Assembly (NCBI GenBank): GCA_003415625.1
Contig: PYIU01000002.1
Location: forward strand, 4,340,001 to 4,404,000
DNA length: 64,000 bases
Direction: 5' to 3'
DNA from: Aquanectria penicillioides
Lineage: Eukaryota; Ascomycota; Sordariomycetes; Hypocreales; Nectriaceae
Part shown: piece after piece, positions 1-11,045 of the stretch
How positions within the stretch are numbered: position 1 is the first letter of the stretch
Layout: the number at the start of each line of letters is the position of its first letter
Notes under the pieces: model-generated
Databases searched by the model: none
What the model saw: only the letters and a program-made list of their open reading frames with translations
What the model was told of the DNA's origin: nothing
Program-made: the position numbers and the translations under genes

Positions 1-2047
1 CGTCTGAGTATCGGTCGTGGTTCAGAGATCTGCGGGCCTCCTTCTCCTTGGAAATGGGGAACATGTTGAAGTTCTCCCCATCTTGCTTACGGTCGAGGAG
101 CAAAGAGTTGCGCGCGTCCAAGGGGGTGAGTGTGTCCAGGTCACGCTGCATCTTTTCTGTAGAATGAGTCAGACATGATTGTAGCTTTTGGAGTCATAAA
201 ATATTTGCAAACTTACCCATTTCCTTTCTGCGCTTGCGGTGAGGGTTCTCCTTGCAGGCGATGTTGATGGCGTTCCATGCAATGAGGATGATCAAGATGC
301 CAGTCAGGGCAGACTGGACAACAATGAGCACGACGCCAGTCACAGTTTTTGTTGTCTGTTGAATGCCCAGCTCTTCGACGAAGACCAGAATGCAGACCAC
401 GGACAGGACACGGACGACCTGGATGGTAACACCGATGATGGTGCCAGACTTGCGTTCGTAAGGTCGGCTCCAGAGTAACAGGCCAAGCATGACAGACTCA
501 ATAATGAGCTGGGCAATTGTCTGGCTCATGCCATGGCCATCACCAGCGGCGAGTGCACAGCCCTTGGCGAACAGATAGATGATGGTAGGGACGAAAAGCC
601 ACCAGTAGTCTTTCTTGTACGACTCATAGAAGAGGGAGTACTTGACCCAAATGTCCTTGTTCTGGTACAGGCCTGAGGGGTTGCCCTCCTCCTGCTTCAG
701 TTTTCGGGCCGTGCTCCAAATCTTCCAAGAAAAGAAGGCCAAGATGCCAGTAAAAATGCCGAGCGTGACACCAGCCAGTGTCTTGGCGGCCCAAGAATCA
801 CCGTTTGTGAACTGGTAGACACAGTACAACACCCACATTCCGTAGAGCAGCATGATGAGAGAGGTGATGGCTCTTGCGATGGAACCCCAGTAATGCTCAC
901 GGAAACCAGCCAGGGACTTCGGGAAGCTGCCGAACAGAGCCCAAAATTCAAGGATAACCTTGACAAGCAAGATGCCGACAACAATGGCAGCCACAATAAT
1001 AGCCACAATCAGAAGCACAGTCATGAAGGTGTTGGATTTAGGGACGCTGAGCTGTTGGACGTACGCCGAAATTCCTGAAACGGTAAGCTTGAGGTTGGTG
1101 ATGCTCGTCTCATTGCTGTCTCGGGCAACCAGCGTTCCAAAGGCGTCAAGCCCACGCTTGAAGTTGGTTTCGTTGGCTGTGCTTGTCGAGTTATCTGGGT
1201 ATACCAGGGTAGCTTTCTGAAGGGCACTGAAGCTATCGTTTGTGAGATTCCCGCCGGTGCGAGCACGGAAGCTGTCGATAGAGTTTTGGAGGTCGGACCA
1301 GGGAACAACGCCGGCAGAAAAGCCGAAGTTCTTGGTGAAGCTGCGATAGACCGGCGGGTAGCTGACAGAGAGCATACCATTCATAGCCATGCCCTGGAAC
1401 CATCCAAGGCTTTCTGCGAAGCTGGGGCTAGGAACACCACTACCACCGGCACCACCGTACATAGCAGCGCTGGCAGCAGACACGCCGGACACTGCGAGGG
1501 AAAGACCCAAAGCACCTACAGCAACATAACTAACACTCTTGAGCTGGACTGTCTTGCCGTTACTGACTTGTGATTGAACGCAGGCAACAGTCTCGTCGTC
1601 GTCGTTGACAAGCTTCAAGGTTGCCTCAGCGGCAATATCGGGGATCTGGAAAGCGATAGATGGGACCATGCTGGCGTATTCGTCGGGAATGTCTTGCGTT
1701 CCACTAGCAGCCCAGTCTCCTGCAGGAACAGGGCACAATTGCTTGACGTAGGTCGAAGTATCACAGGGGTTGAACGTCTTAGTGTAGATGTCATTGCCAT
1801 AGGCGGTGACTTGGAGGGTAGCGGAGACCTTGCGTTCCTTCTTGCTGTAACCGGCGACGTTGAACTCGATCTTTTTGGTGCTCGAATCGTATTTGATATC
1901 CAAGGCAGTGACCTTGATATCAGCCTCCGAGCCGCAATCAGTGTAACCAGTCGTCTCAAGAACGCTGCCGCCCATGACCCCCGTGGCCAAAGCCGTGGCC
2001 GCTAATACCACTTTCCACGCGCTCCATCTCGAGCTAAATCGAGCCAT
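1..2047 (-). CDS. FLC2: Flavin carrier / TRP-like (ML domain) membrane protein, 3' partial
   Basis: Fungal FLC family protein, a multi-spanning ER/Golgi or plasma membrane protein linked in yeast to FAD transport, haem uptake and wall integrity. Exon 1 is 217-2047. A 60-bp intron (157-216) has a GTAAGT donor and CTACAG acceptor. Exon 2 (1-156) stays in frame, encodes a hydrophilic tail beginning EKMQRDLDTLTPLDARN, and leaves the window. Residues 1-26 are a signal peptide. Residues about 28-165 form a cysteine-containing ML-like lumenal domain. From about residue 170 there are some nine hydrophobic segments with a large loop at 205-340, the order seen in ML plus TRP-domain proteins. The intron-exon junction restores a tail typical of the family. 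The start at 2047 is the first Met and gives the signal peptide directly. Which FLC paralogue it is cannot be decided here, so the symbol is approximate. Confidence 0.88.
157..216 (-). other. Intron of the flavin-carrier gene
   Basis: The donor reads GTAAGT (216 down to 211) and the acceptor CTACAG ends at 157, with TGACTC as a likely branch site. Splicing joins ATGG to AAAAGATG and keeps the reading frame. Confidence 0.85.
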
Positions 2048-3075
2048 TGTTGCAGAGGGCCGTTCAGGTACAAAAAACCGGCAAAGAAATTCGTAGCTCG
2101 GGGAAAGCCGTTTCTAATTTGAAAGACTCGGGAAATGTGGTCGTGATAAAGTTGTCAAACTTGGGTATAGAGACACAACACAAAAAAGAGATACAGAAAT
2201 AGAATCGGTCGGTGTGATCCGTTTATGAGTGAGAGAGAGGCAAGATTTCGATGGGATATCCAAAGATAGATTCGAGTGATAGATCAAATCGGGTAGTTTG
2301 AAGTCGTCGGAAGGGTGGGAAATTGGTATCAAAAATGGACAAAATGAGGGAATGAATGTGAATATGGACAAAAAGGAATGGTGAGTATGGGATCAACTAA
2401 GTGATGCAACCACGAAATGAACAAGATGGCCGAGGATCAACCTGGAAAGAAAAGAAGAAAGAGGGCAACGAGTTGCCTAAACGCCCGTGGCCTTCCAATG
2501 TGTCGACAAGGTGTGAGAAGTCGATGAGGATTGGGGGGGCCTTCGAGGGAAGGAAGGGCGAGGTATCGTGTGGTGTTGGATTGGCAAGGAAAGACGGTCG
2601 CTGGATTCTATTCGAGGTTGTTATATGATGCCGAAATGAGAAGCTAGGAAATGACCATGCCGCGAGGGAAGCAGCATGCCCTTGATGCAGAAACCAGAGA
2701 GTTGGACACAAGGAAACAAAACCACAACAGATTGATGGAGATGCTAGAGGGGGATGAGAGGGAAAAGGAAAGAAAAAAACAGTCGCTGGAATAAAATGCT
2801 ATGAATGACGGAGCAAAGTCAGAGAGAGAGGGGAGAGATTGGGAGAAGGAGAGTAGACAAGGAGACGGGATGGATCAAAGACAAGGTGCAAGGGGAGATA
2901 GAACCAGGATGGAAGGTGCAAGGAAGCTGCGTGGTTGGATGGAAGAATGCATGCAAGCCCCCCGGACTCTCAAGAAAAGCACCTGCTTGCCTGTCTACCT
3001 TCTGAACTTTATGCAGAGCACCGAGTACCTTCCGTACCTGCAGCTTGCCTCGGCCTCTGAGGCGGCCTTCTGCGT

Positions 3076-3153
3076 GTGCCCTCTGCGGGTGCCCTCTGCG
3101 GGTGTCCTCTGTGGGTGTCCTCTGTGGGTGTCCTCTGTGGATGTCCTCTGCAG
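3076..3153. repeat. 13-bp minisatellite, six units
   Basis: Six head-to-tail copies of a 13-mer of the form GTGYCCTCTGYGG. Units 1-2 carry C at both variable sites, units 3-5 carry T, and unit 6 begins ATG and ends CAG. The differences are mostly C-to-T transitions. Confidence 0.85.
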
Positions 3154-3655
3154 GAGCCTCAACGGAGCCTCTCTAGTGATGTCCCGTCATCCCGACCTCC
3201 TGTTCCCAGTGCGACATGCAGCTGGCTCGAGCGCGCCAAGAAAGAGGACCGACCCCGTGCCGTCCCCAACCCCTGCCCCCTTGCTCATTGTTGTGCCTGT
3301 GTTTGGCCTGTCCTCTGTGCAAGAAAAGCCCCCCTCTTTGGGACTCCTTGGGACTCCTTAGCACTCCTTGGAGCACTTCTTAGGGGCCCCCTCCTTACAG
3401 GCCAAGACTGTGCCAGCGCAGGCAAAGACAAGAGGTGGCTGTCGAACCACGAACGGAGCTCCCCTGAACAGCAACCCGGGAGGGACACGATGGATACCCC
3501 GACCCACTTTGCCCCACGATCCAGGGGGCCGTCCCCTTGCGTGGCGTTCTTGGGAGACCAGGGTTTCCTTTATTCGAACCAGTGCCTTCTCACCGTTCCC
3601 ACGACCACCTGCTCTTGGCTGTCCAGTCCTGTCTTGACTTTGTCTTGCCTCTGTC

Positions 3656-3677
3656 GTGTGTGTGTGTGCGTGTGTGT
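3656..3677. repeat. Interrupted (GT)n microsatellite
   Basis: An almost pure alternating GT run with one C interruption at 3669. Confidence 0.85.
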
Positions 3678-6445
3678 CTGATGGCCCATCCATCCATACA
3701 TGTACGTACCGATACGCAGGGGGCAAGCTACCGAGGGGGGGGTCGATCCACTGTGGTCGTTGGCTCCCGCCAGAGAGGCTCCATTCGTCAGTTCAGACCT
3801 CTCACTCTCTCATGATGGACCTACCGGTAGGTATTCCTGTGATCCCGTATACACTCGATCTACGCCATCTGATTATCTTGATCAACACCCCTTCTTCCAC
3901 CGACTCCATCCAACTCACATGGCTGGGCTCGGTCAGCCCGTTGAGGGCGAAAATCTTTCACAGCTGTGGTCGAACCAGCCAACCTCGTCGATTCCGGTGT
4001 CGTCGCATACAGTCACACAAAGATAAGAAGCGAAGGGGGCCGAGGCCAGCCCTTCAGACGTTTTGAGCCTATTGTATCCGTGCTCCGTACGGAGCGCACA
4101 CACGCCTTCTTGTTTACCTTTGGCGGCGGCACTTTGCACGTCACTTTGCTGGCAGCCCGTCAATCAACGCTAAAAGGCGCCACACCCCCAAAGCCCCCTG
4201 GCTCTTTCTGAAACCCGCATCCACAAGCCAAGCTTTTTGGGAATAATTCCCGGCTCAAGCGCGTGCGGTTCCAAAGTAAAAACCCAGGTCCACTCTCGCT
4301 CTCGTACAGATAATTCACAGTGAGCTCACGTACGGACGGACGTACCGTTGCATCGTGCGTGCACACCGGTGCACTCTCTCTCCCTCTCCAATCCCCAAGC
4401 CCTTGAGCCTCCCCTGGAACTCCCCCCGGGAGGTGCTCATCTGGTGTCATTCTCGCTGTCGGCGTCGTCTGTTGCGGCATCCCGCACTGGATCCTGCTGA
4501 TGGAGCTGCAATGGGCTCCCAGCTCCCTCCCTCATAGCTCTGTATAATTACAGAGCATCTCCATAGCTCCCCTCTCTGTTCCCTCTGTTGATGGCTAATG
4601 ACTGATGACATCGTCCCTCGAGCCGTCCATGATACGCCCACGCTCTCCTTCCAGGGCCCTGTTGATCCTGACGATCAGTCACCGTCCGTCGAGCGCCCAA
4701 GTGGAGCCAAACCCATCGGCCGTCACCACTCACCGCACCAAGTCCCCATTCCAAGCTCACGATCCCAGACGCCATTCCCTACATAGTACATGTATCGCCA
4801 TTTAGGTCCATTGAACCGGCGGCGTTTCCTAATCCCTAACCTTTTCCCTGTTTTCTTGTTTTCCATTTCCGTTCCTAGTGCGCCGACTTCCCGTCCATCA
4901 GTTGCAGCCGTAGCTAGCCACGGCCCACGAGGCATCAACTGCCTCAGGCCGGCATGTTCCATACATAGTACGTGCCAGGTATCCCTGGGCCCTATCTCGA
5001 CCAGGGTCCCGTCGCCTGTCATGGAAGGGACGGAAGCCCGTTGCACGCTGCCTGCCACACTCAATGTGCATCATCCTCCTCTTGCTTCGCTAATAAGGGC
5101 TTGGTACTGTTGATGATCTAACCGTCGGCAGTCTCATCGGAAGTCTGAGTCCAACCAGCTTCGCCCCCGGTTCGTCCGATGCTGACTTGCGACCGCCGAC
5201 ATGGCAGACAAGCTTACCCGTAGTGAGCGAACACACAACAGCGTGCAAGCACACCGTGCCAGTACTTTGACCAATTATATCCTGTAGTTGGTTTGTTAGC
5301 TTGCCAACTTTCCTTTCCACCCACCACCGTGCATCCCGTCTCTCACCAAGCACACTACCAACGAACGAGCCGGCCACAGGCCAGACCCAGCAGTCGAGCC
5401 ACTGCTGACCTCGGTCTGTAAATCTATGGGTTATGATTAACCCGGTTCCTTTCTTGCGCCACCGTTCTTCCCCCAGGTCCGTAGTCTACGAAGCGACGCG
5501 CCATCCAAATCTCGGTAATATGATCCAGGTCCATCGCATGGATGGCTCCCTCTCTCCCCCACGAACCCCATCTGCATCTCCCGCTATCTGCGGATCGCCG
5601 CCAGAAAGAAAGAAAAAATAGCCCGACTCTCATTATTGAATCCCGTATCAGGCACAATATCGAGACAACTGCAAGACTCGGAGCTTCGGAGGAGGGAGGT
5701 TCCTTGGACCAGGTAATTTGGTGCCCCATCTTGTTGCCAATAATACCACCCACGTCTGATGCCCATTAACTTCAGACACATGACAATGTCCAGTACGGCC
5801 CAAGCGCCTCGTCATATTCCCCAACTTCTCCACCGCACCCTCGCCCGCACTCGTTCGCCCCGGTTATCCAAATACGCGGCTTACTCGTCATCAAGACCGG
5901 CCATAGACATCTCCAGCTGGGTTTATTTATCCAATATCCGCCCATGTGTGGAAACATGGGCTCCAGGCCGGGTAAGAATGCCGAGAACGGCCATAGTCAC
6001 ACGTTTCGATTTTCGAGATATTTGGAGTTGAATCAATATGAATTCATTAAAACACCATACCAGACGCCGTTTCCAAACCCCCTTCCTCTTTGCTCTTTGT
6101 TCCGTTAAATTAGCCCCCTTGTCATCAATGTTCATCATAAAAATCCGGTCCTCCAGAGTCAGAAGATATAAAAAATCGATGTGTAGGCAGGGAAGAAGCC
6201 AACCAATTTTGTACCGTGAGATACGTGGCCGCTATCAATGTCAGATAAATCAGACATAGTTTGTCATAAAATTGTCCCTCTTCAGCGCCCTCAAAGCATA
6301 ACAAACATCCCACTTGAGCCTGAAGTGTCACCAAAATGCTGTACCAAACCCATTGTTGCCTTTTCCATCATGTCCTCAAGAATAGAAAAAGAAAAGAAAA
6401 AAAGTAGATTTGCACGCAAACCTCTCTAAACCAAACTACTCGTCT

Positions 6446-9400
6446 TCACATTTGCTGAAACATGCGCTTGTTGTCCCACATACCATCTCCATTGTTAGCA
6501 TTCTGGTTTGGAGAGTGGGTATACGGCGACATGGATCCTTGCCCGCTAAACGGGCTTCCATTTCCGCTTGATGGATCAATGATTCCTTCGTAGCCCATTT
6601 GACCCATTGATACAGGGTGATTCTGTAAACCGAGTGGATTCATTTGGGAATATTGTTCCATCCCATGGTTCTGGATAGGAATGTATTGACTGTGCTGTTG
6701 CACAAAGGGTGCAGTCGTTACGGGCATCCCACCCGCTTGATTATAGTTTTGGTTCATGGGATGCAGGTTCATTGGTGTTTGTTGCAGATTCTGACCGATG
6801 CTTTCATATTGCTGTGAGTAAAAGTTGGGTTGGAACTGATCAGTCGGCATGACTGGGTACATGCTTTGGTTGTTTTGGAACGGCCCTTGCTGGTGATTTG
6901 GCGACATGTGCTGCGGTACGGTCACTGGGAACTGTGGCATCGTCTGTGTTACAGGCGTCGGAAACACCTGACGTGGAGGAGGATCCTGAACTGGGCTGAT
7001 CACGGTATCGGCTTTAAGCTCCCTCGCCTTGGCTGCGACGAGACGCAAGACGGGGAGAGATATCTGTTCCATATGCTTGGCCAAATGCACCGTCAACTTC
7101 TTCCATGTTGGAAATACTCTGCCGCAGAATCTGCAAGGCTCATCCTGCGGGCGGGCAGACGTCTCCATGTGACACGCCTCAACCTTCTGCCACGTCAGGT
7201 CAACACCTCCAGATTTTTTCATGGCAGCTTTCGTCTTGACCTTGGGTTCAGTGAACTTGTGTTCTCGCACAAGATGCTGAAGGAAGTTGTCCCGGCGATA
7301 GCACTGGTGATGGCAACCCTCAACATCACAAGTCCACCACTCGAGGTGCCGATGACCTTCGTTCTCGTGTCTTACCCAGTCAGCCTTCCGCTTGAAAATC
7401 TTTGGCTCGCGACACTTATCCCAAGTACAAGTGAAAGGCTGGACATCCTCGTGAACATGCTTTGTCCAATCGGATGGTTTCTGGAACTTCTTGCTCTGGT
7501 AGCAGAGTTGGCACTCAAACTCTGCCGGAAGACGCGCGGTAGGTGGCATGGGGATATCTTGAGGGAAGCTCTCGTTGGTTATCTTTCCTTCGGTGGGAGT
7601 GCCGTCCTCGTCGTCGGGAACCGACGAAAGGGGGTCCAATTCTCGAATATCACCGCTTTGATCGAGAACAGACGCAGATCCACCCATTGCAATACAAAGA
7701 GAGCCAGAAGGACAGTTGGCGCCGAGACCCAAGTGACTGACCTTGGACTTGAGAAGCTGCTTGTATCGAAGGACTTGCTGATGCGCGATTCTATCCACCA
7801 AAAACTGGTTTGCCGTACCCAAATCAGGGTTCAGGTTGAGGACATGCTGCTGAAATCCGGCAAAATCAGGAGTGACATTGTCAATGAGATTTGCGCTTCC
7901 CTTCATATCTCCGTCGTCGAGACCCTCTTCATCGTCATCATCGTCATCTTCTGCCTCAATGTGGCTTGGTTTTGCTAGATTTGCGACGGGCGGGCCTCCA
8001 GTCTGTCTCCACATTGAGATGAGGCTTGGATGGCTTTCAGTTTGAAGGTTGTTGGCGGGGCTTGCTTTGGGAAGCTCAGACTTGCTTCGAGGCCGTCGCA
8101 AGGAATTCTTGACAGTAAGACCACCGAATGGGCTCTTAGGGGAGGTGACTGGTGTGGCACTGATGGAGCCACTTCGTGAGTGTGTTGTGCCGATGGAGGC
8201 GAAGTTATGGCCCATCGATACCAGTGCGGTATTGATGCTGGGTGTCGGTTTCTTGCCCCAGCTAGAGATACGTGCTGGCGGGGCGAGATGAGGAGCACTT
8301 TCGCGCTTTGAATCTTGGCTGCCCCTGCTGTCGCTGCCGGGGGCGCTATCTTCGTCGTTCGTCTCTCGGTTCCGCTTAAGAATTGAGGCTGCGCTAGGTC
8401 TACGCATGAGACCTCGGAGGTCTTTGAGAAGACTACCTGGCTTGTTTCCTCTGTCTCCTCGGCTAATGGAGAACTTTTTCAAAATGTTGCCAGAAGTGCT
8501 GCCATTCTCCATATCCATGTCCATAATGCTAGGTAGACTCCGCCGCCGGGTTCCCCAGGTAGCGGCTCTCGAGACAATAGAATCTGTGTCGCGACACATT
8601 CTTTCAAACCTCTCAATAGCAGCCTGGGATGACTCGGGTTGGTGTCTATCCGGGCCTGCCCTGATAGAGTGAATCATTGGGGCATCTGCCCAATTTCGAT
8701 CAGAAGCAATGATGTCATAGTCTCTCTGGTTCATAGGGCCATTGAAGCCAGTGTAGTAAGTTTGTCCAGGTTTGTACTGGTTGCTAGTCTCGTGCCCGAA
8801 AGGCACATTGTCGTCAACATCGCGTTTTTGCTCATTTTCTTTGATATATTCTGCCGTGGTCTCATCTGGACCGACTGAAAGGTCGTTCAACTTGTTGGCC
8901 AGCCATTTTCCCACAACCTCGTTTCGCTCATCAACTTCCCGGCGAGCAGCCATTTCGTTGGCGCTGGGGACTTCATCCGAAGGCCGGTTTTCAGGGTCAA
9001 GGCCGGCTTGGCCTGTTGATGGGTCCGGTTGCCATGCACCCATGGAGTCGCGGGGTGCAGAAGGTACGTCATTGGCCGAGGAGATCAGGTCTCCAGCCGA
9101 TTGGAACCCACCACGAACCGTGGTTGGGCTATCCTCAAAGGTTCGTTCGATGGTATGGACCGGGGTGTCACTATCTTTGCCCCAAAAGGAGACGGTAACT
9201 CTTGGGCTCTGAGCTACCATGTTAATAGGAGCAGGAGCTAAGCCGTCCTCGCTCGACCGGCAACTGCTGCTCTGGCTGGGGGTCAACTGCGTCGGCTGGG
9301 TAATGATATGTTCCTGGTTAAAGGGTTTCTGGAGTTCTTGGGGGGAGATGGAGGCTGGCATTCGAGAATCAATGGAAAGTTTGAGGCCTCTAAACTCGCT

Positions 9401-9826
9401 CCGCGGTGAGGTGGTGTGTATTGACGCCGTCTGCTCGGGTGTCAATGGGTAGGCGCTCACTTCGTCATTGTAGTTCAAGGCAGGGTCCGACGGGCCATCT
9501 GAGGGAAAGACAGATGAGTTCAGGCCCATGGAGTGATCATCTAAGAAAGATGGGGTGCCGCCCTCGACAGTGCTAAAGTCTGCGCCAAAGAACGGGTCGT
9601 CTTCAAGCTCGCTGAAATCGCTTGGTTGATAGTTGGAGCCGGAGGGGGTCTCAAGGTGGTTCACGGATGGGGAGAGTGAGTCACTATTGACACGCGACAG
9701 GACAGGCGACAGATGGGTCGAGTCGACAGAGTCGGTCGAGGCTCGATGTTGGCTGGAAGGGTGGTGGGGAGGGTTATGATCTTGGTCGTGTAGACCAGCG
9801 GGGGGGACGATGTAGGTCGAAGTCAT
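6446..9826 (-). CDS. C2H2 zinc-finger protein, putative transcription factor
   Basis: Uninterrupted 1126-residue frame with a strong fungal composition bias. Residues 1-450 are Ser/Pro/Asp-rich and predicted disordered. Residues about 450-660 are basic and Ser-rich (RRRSLPSIMD, RRPSAASILKRN, SLRRPRSKSELPK) and look like phosphorylation or localisation segments. An acidic DDDDDDEE patch follows near 650. Zinc fingers occupy about 770-920: CQLC with HVHED, CTWDKC with RHENEGH, CDVEGC with QHLVREH, then CRFC with HLAKH. The last 200 residues are Gln/Asn/Met/Pro-rich, like activation domains. This matches a conserved family of large C2H2 proteins in Sordariomycetes whose targets I cannot name. 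The start at 9826 is the first Met of the frame, and the + strand CAT sits just downstream of the long G/C-rich leader. Confidence 0.9.
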   Translation of the reverse strand: MTSTYIVPPAGLHDQDHNPPHHPSSQHRASTDSVDSTHLSPVLSRVNSDSLSPSVNHLETPSGSNYQPSDFSELEDDPFFGADFSTVEGGTPSFLDDHSMGLNSSVFPSDGPSDPALNYNDEVSAYPLTPEQTASIHTTSPRSEFRGLKLSIDSRMPASISPQELQKPFNQEHIITQPTQLTPSQSSSCRSSEDGLAPAPINMVAQSPRVTVSFWGKDSDTPVHTIERTFEDSPTTVRGGFQSAGDLISSANDVPSAPRDSMGAWQPDPSTGQAGLDPENRPSDEVPSANEMAARREVDERNEVVGKWLANKLNDLSVGPDETTAEYIKENEQKRDVDDNVPFGHETSNQYKPGQTYYTGFNGPMNQRDYDIIASDRNWADAPMIHSIRAGPDRHQPESSQAAIERFERMCRDTDSIVSRAATWGTRRRSLPSIMDMDMENGSTSGNILKKFSISRGDRGNKPGSLLKDLRGLMRRPSAASILKRNRETNDEDSAPGSDSRGSQDSKRESAPHLAPPARISSWGKKPTPSINTALVSMGHNFASIGTTHSRSGSISATPVTSPKSPFGGLTVKNSLRRPRSKSELPKASPANNLQTESHPSLISMWRQTGGPPVANLAKPSHIEAEDDDDDDEEGLDDGDMKGSANLIDNVTPDFAGFQQHVLNLNPDLGTANQFLVDRIAHQQVLRYKQLLKSKVSHLGLGANCPSGSLCIAMGGSASVLDQSGDIRELDPLSSVPDDEDGTPTEGKITNESFPQDIPMPPTARLPAEFECQLCYQSKKFQKPSDWTKHVHEDVQPFTCTWDKCREPKIFKRKADWVRHENEGHRHLEWWTCDVEGCHHQCYRRDNFLQHLVREHKFTEPKVKTKAAMKKSGGVDLTWQKVEACHMETSARPQDEPCRFCGRVFPTWKKLTVHLAKHMEQISLPVLRLVAAKARELKADTVISPVQDPPPRQVFPTPVTQTMPQFPVTVPQHMSPNHQQGPFQNNQSMYPVMPTDQFQPNFYSQQYESIGQNLQQTPMNLHPMNQNYNQAGGMPVTTAPFVQQHSQYIPIQNHGMEQYSQMNPLGLQNHPVSMGQMGYEGIIDPSSGNGSPFSGQGSMSPYTHSPNQNANNGDGMWDNKRMFQQM

Positions 9827-11011
9827 GGCGGCTGCGGTCGGGGATGAGCGGGGAGGGAGACGGTAGGTATATATGCAAAGGGTGGATCTCGACTGGGTAT
9901 GTTCCCGATGCTAGATCACGGACTGGGTATCATGGTCCTCAGGACCAGTACCACAGAGGAAGGGGGGGGTGGTGCCGTGGGCGTTGCGGGTATCGCTCCG
10001 GGATAGGAGATGGGACGAAACGAAACGAGAGAAGGGACTGTGACTCGGTGCAGCAATGAAGCCTACAAGGGGTATAGGGAGCCGCGTCAACGAGGATATG
10101 CGAAGAGACGATGTGCGATGGAAGGATTGCGCCGGTGCAGTGGGTGATATGATGCCGCCTAGGATGTGCGTTGAGAGAAGAGAGGGGGGAAGAAGAGGTC
10201 AAAGGGCTGAAGTTGGAATGCGGCGTCGCGCGTGGGGACGACGGATCAAGAGCGCTTAGGGTGTCGACGCCCCTGTTAGCCCAATAGAATGGAACCCGGC
10301 AGATGACAGGGAGAATCCAGGACCGGCGAAAGAAGGCGGGACTGTGGCGTGCAGCAAACAGCAAGCAGTCAAGGGCGACGGGAGACGGCACGGGGATCGT
10401 GGGCGTGCGTGGGAGGGGCCGGCGCAAGTTGGGCGCTTGGTGGACGGAGGTGAGGCAGAGGCGGAGAGAGACAGAGGAGAGGCCACACACGGAGAGGGAC
10501 CGATGGGTGGGCAGAAGGCGCGAACTCTGGGCACGCGAGCGAGGAGGACGCAGGTTGAAGAAGAGGTCGCAGCGATCGACGCCGAGAGACAAAACGGACA
10601 GAAGAAGGCCTCCACTGGCTGGCTGGCGGACAGGCAGTGTGCAAAGTGTGGCAGAGGCGATGCGATGCAGGCGGATGGATGGTGGATGGTGGATGGTGGG
10701 TGAGGCTTGGGCGGCGGTGGGAGAGAGGATGGGGTTGGGATGGGCTGGGCGGAAGCGGAAGGTGGGCGGTACAGCGTGTCTTGCTCTCTTTGGTGGGTAG
10801 GGTTAATGGGCGGTGCGCACCAGTGGTGCTACTACCACATAGCACAAGTCCAGGCGGCGCCGCTGGTAGGTACTGTACTTAGGCGGGTAAGGTTGATAAT
10901 CGCCCAGGCTGCGGTTCAGGGTTCCGGTGCTTGCTTGTAATAATAATAAGGCGCTTGTGCAAGTGGGAGTAGAGGAGGGGCTACCTATTGACGACCTAGG
11001 GTGGGAATGCT

Positions 11012-11045
11012 GGGGAGGGGGAGGGGGAGGGGGGGGGGGGGGAGG
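11012..11045. repeat. G-rich low-complexity tract
   Basis: Successive runs of four, five, five and about fourteen G on the plus strand, split by single A. The pattern would allow a G-quadruplex. Length is unreliable in such runs. Confidence 0.8.

Larger units (their letters stand above)
2048..6445. other. Intergenic spacer between two minus-strand genes
   Basis: 4.4 kb without a supported gene. The left part is the promoter and leader of the flavin-carrier gene (minus strand), and the right part after about 6000 is the 3' flank of the C2H2 gene. It holds a 13-bp tandem repeat at 3076-3153, a GT run at 3656-3677, and inverted GTAC-rich motifs at 4083-4094 and 4324-4346. Short open frames overlap on both strands without splice logic or recognisable domains. 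Confidence 0.6.

Noticed and set aside
9939..10592. Minus-strand 217-codon frame upstream of the C2H2 gene
   Set aside because: Low-complexity Ser/Pro/Arg translation in the G/C-rich leader, open in several frames; no domain. Could at most be an upstream frame in the leader.
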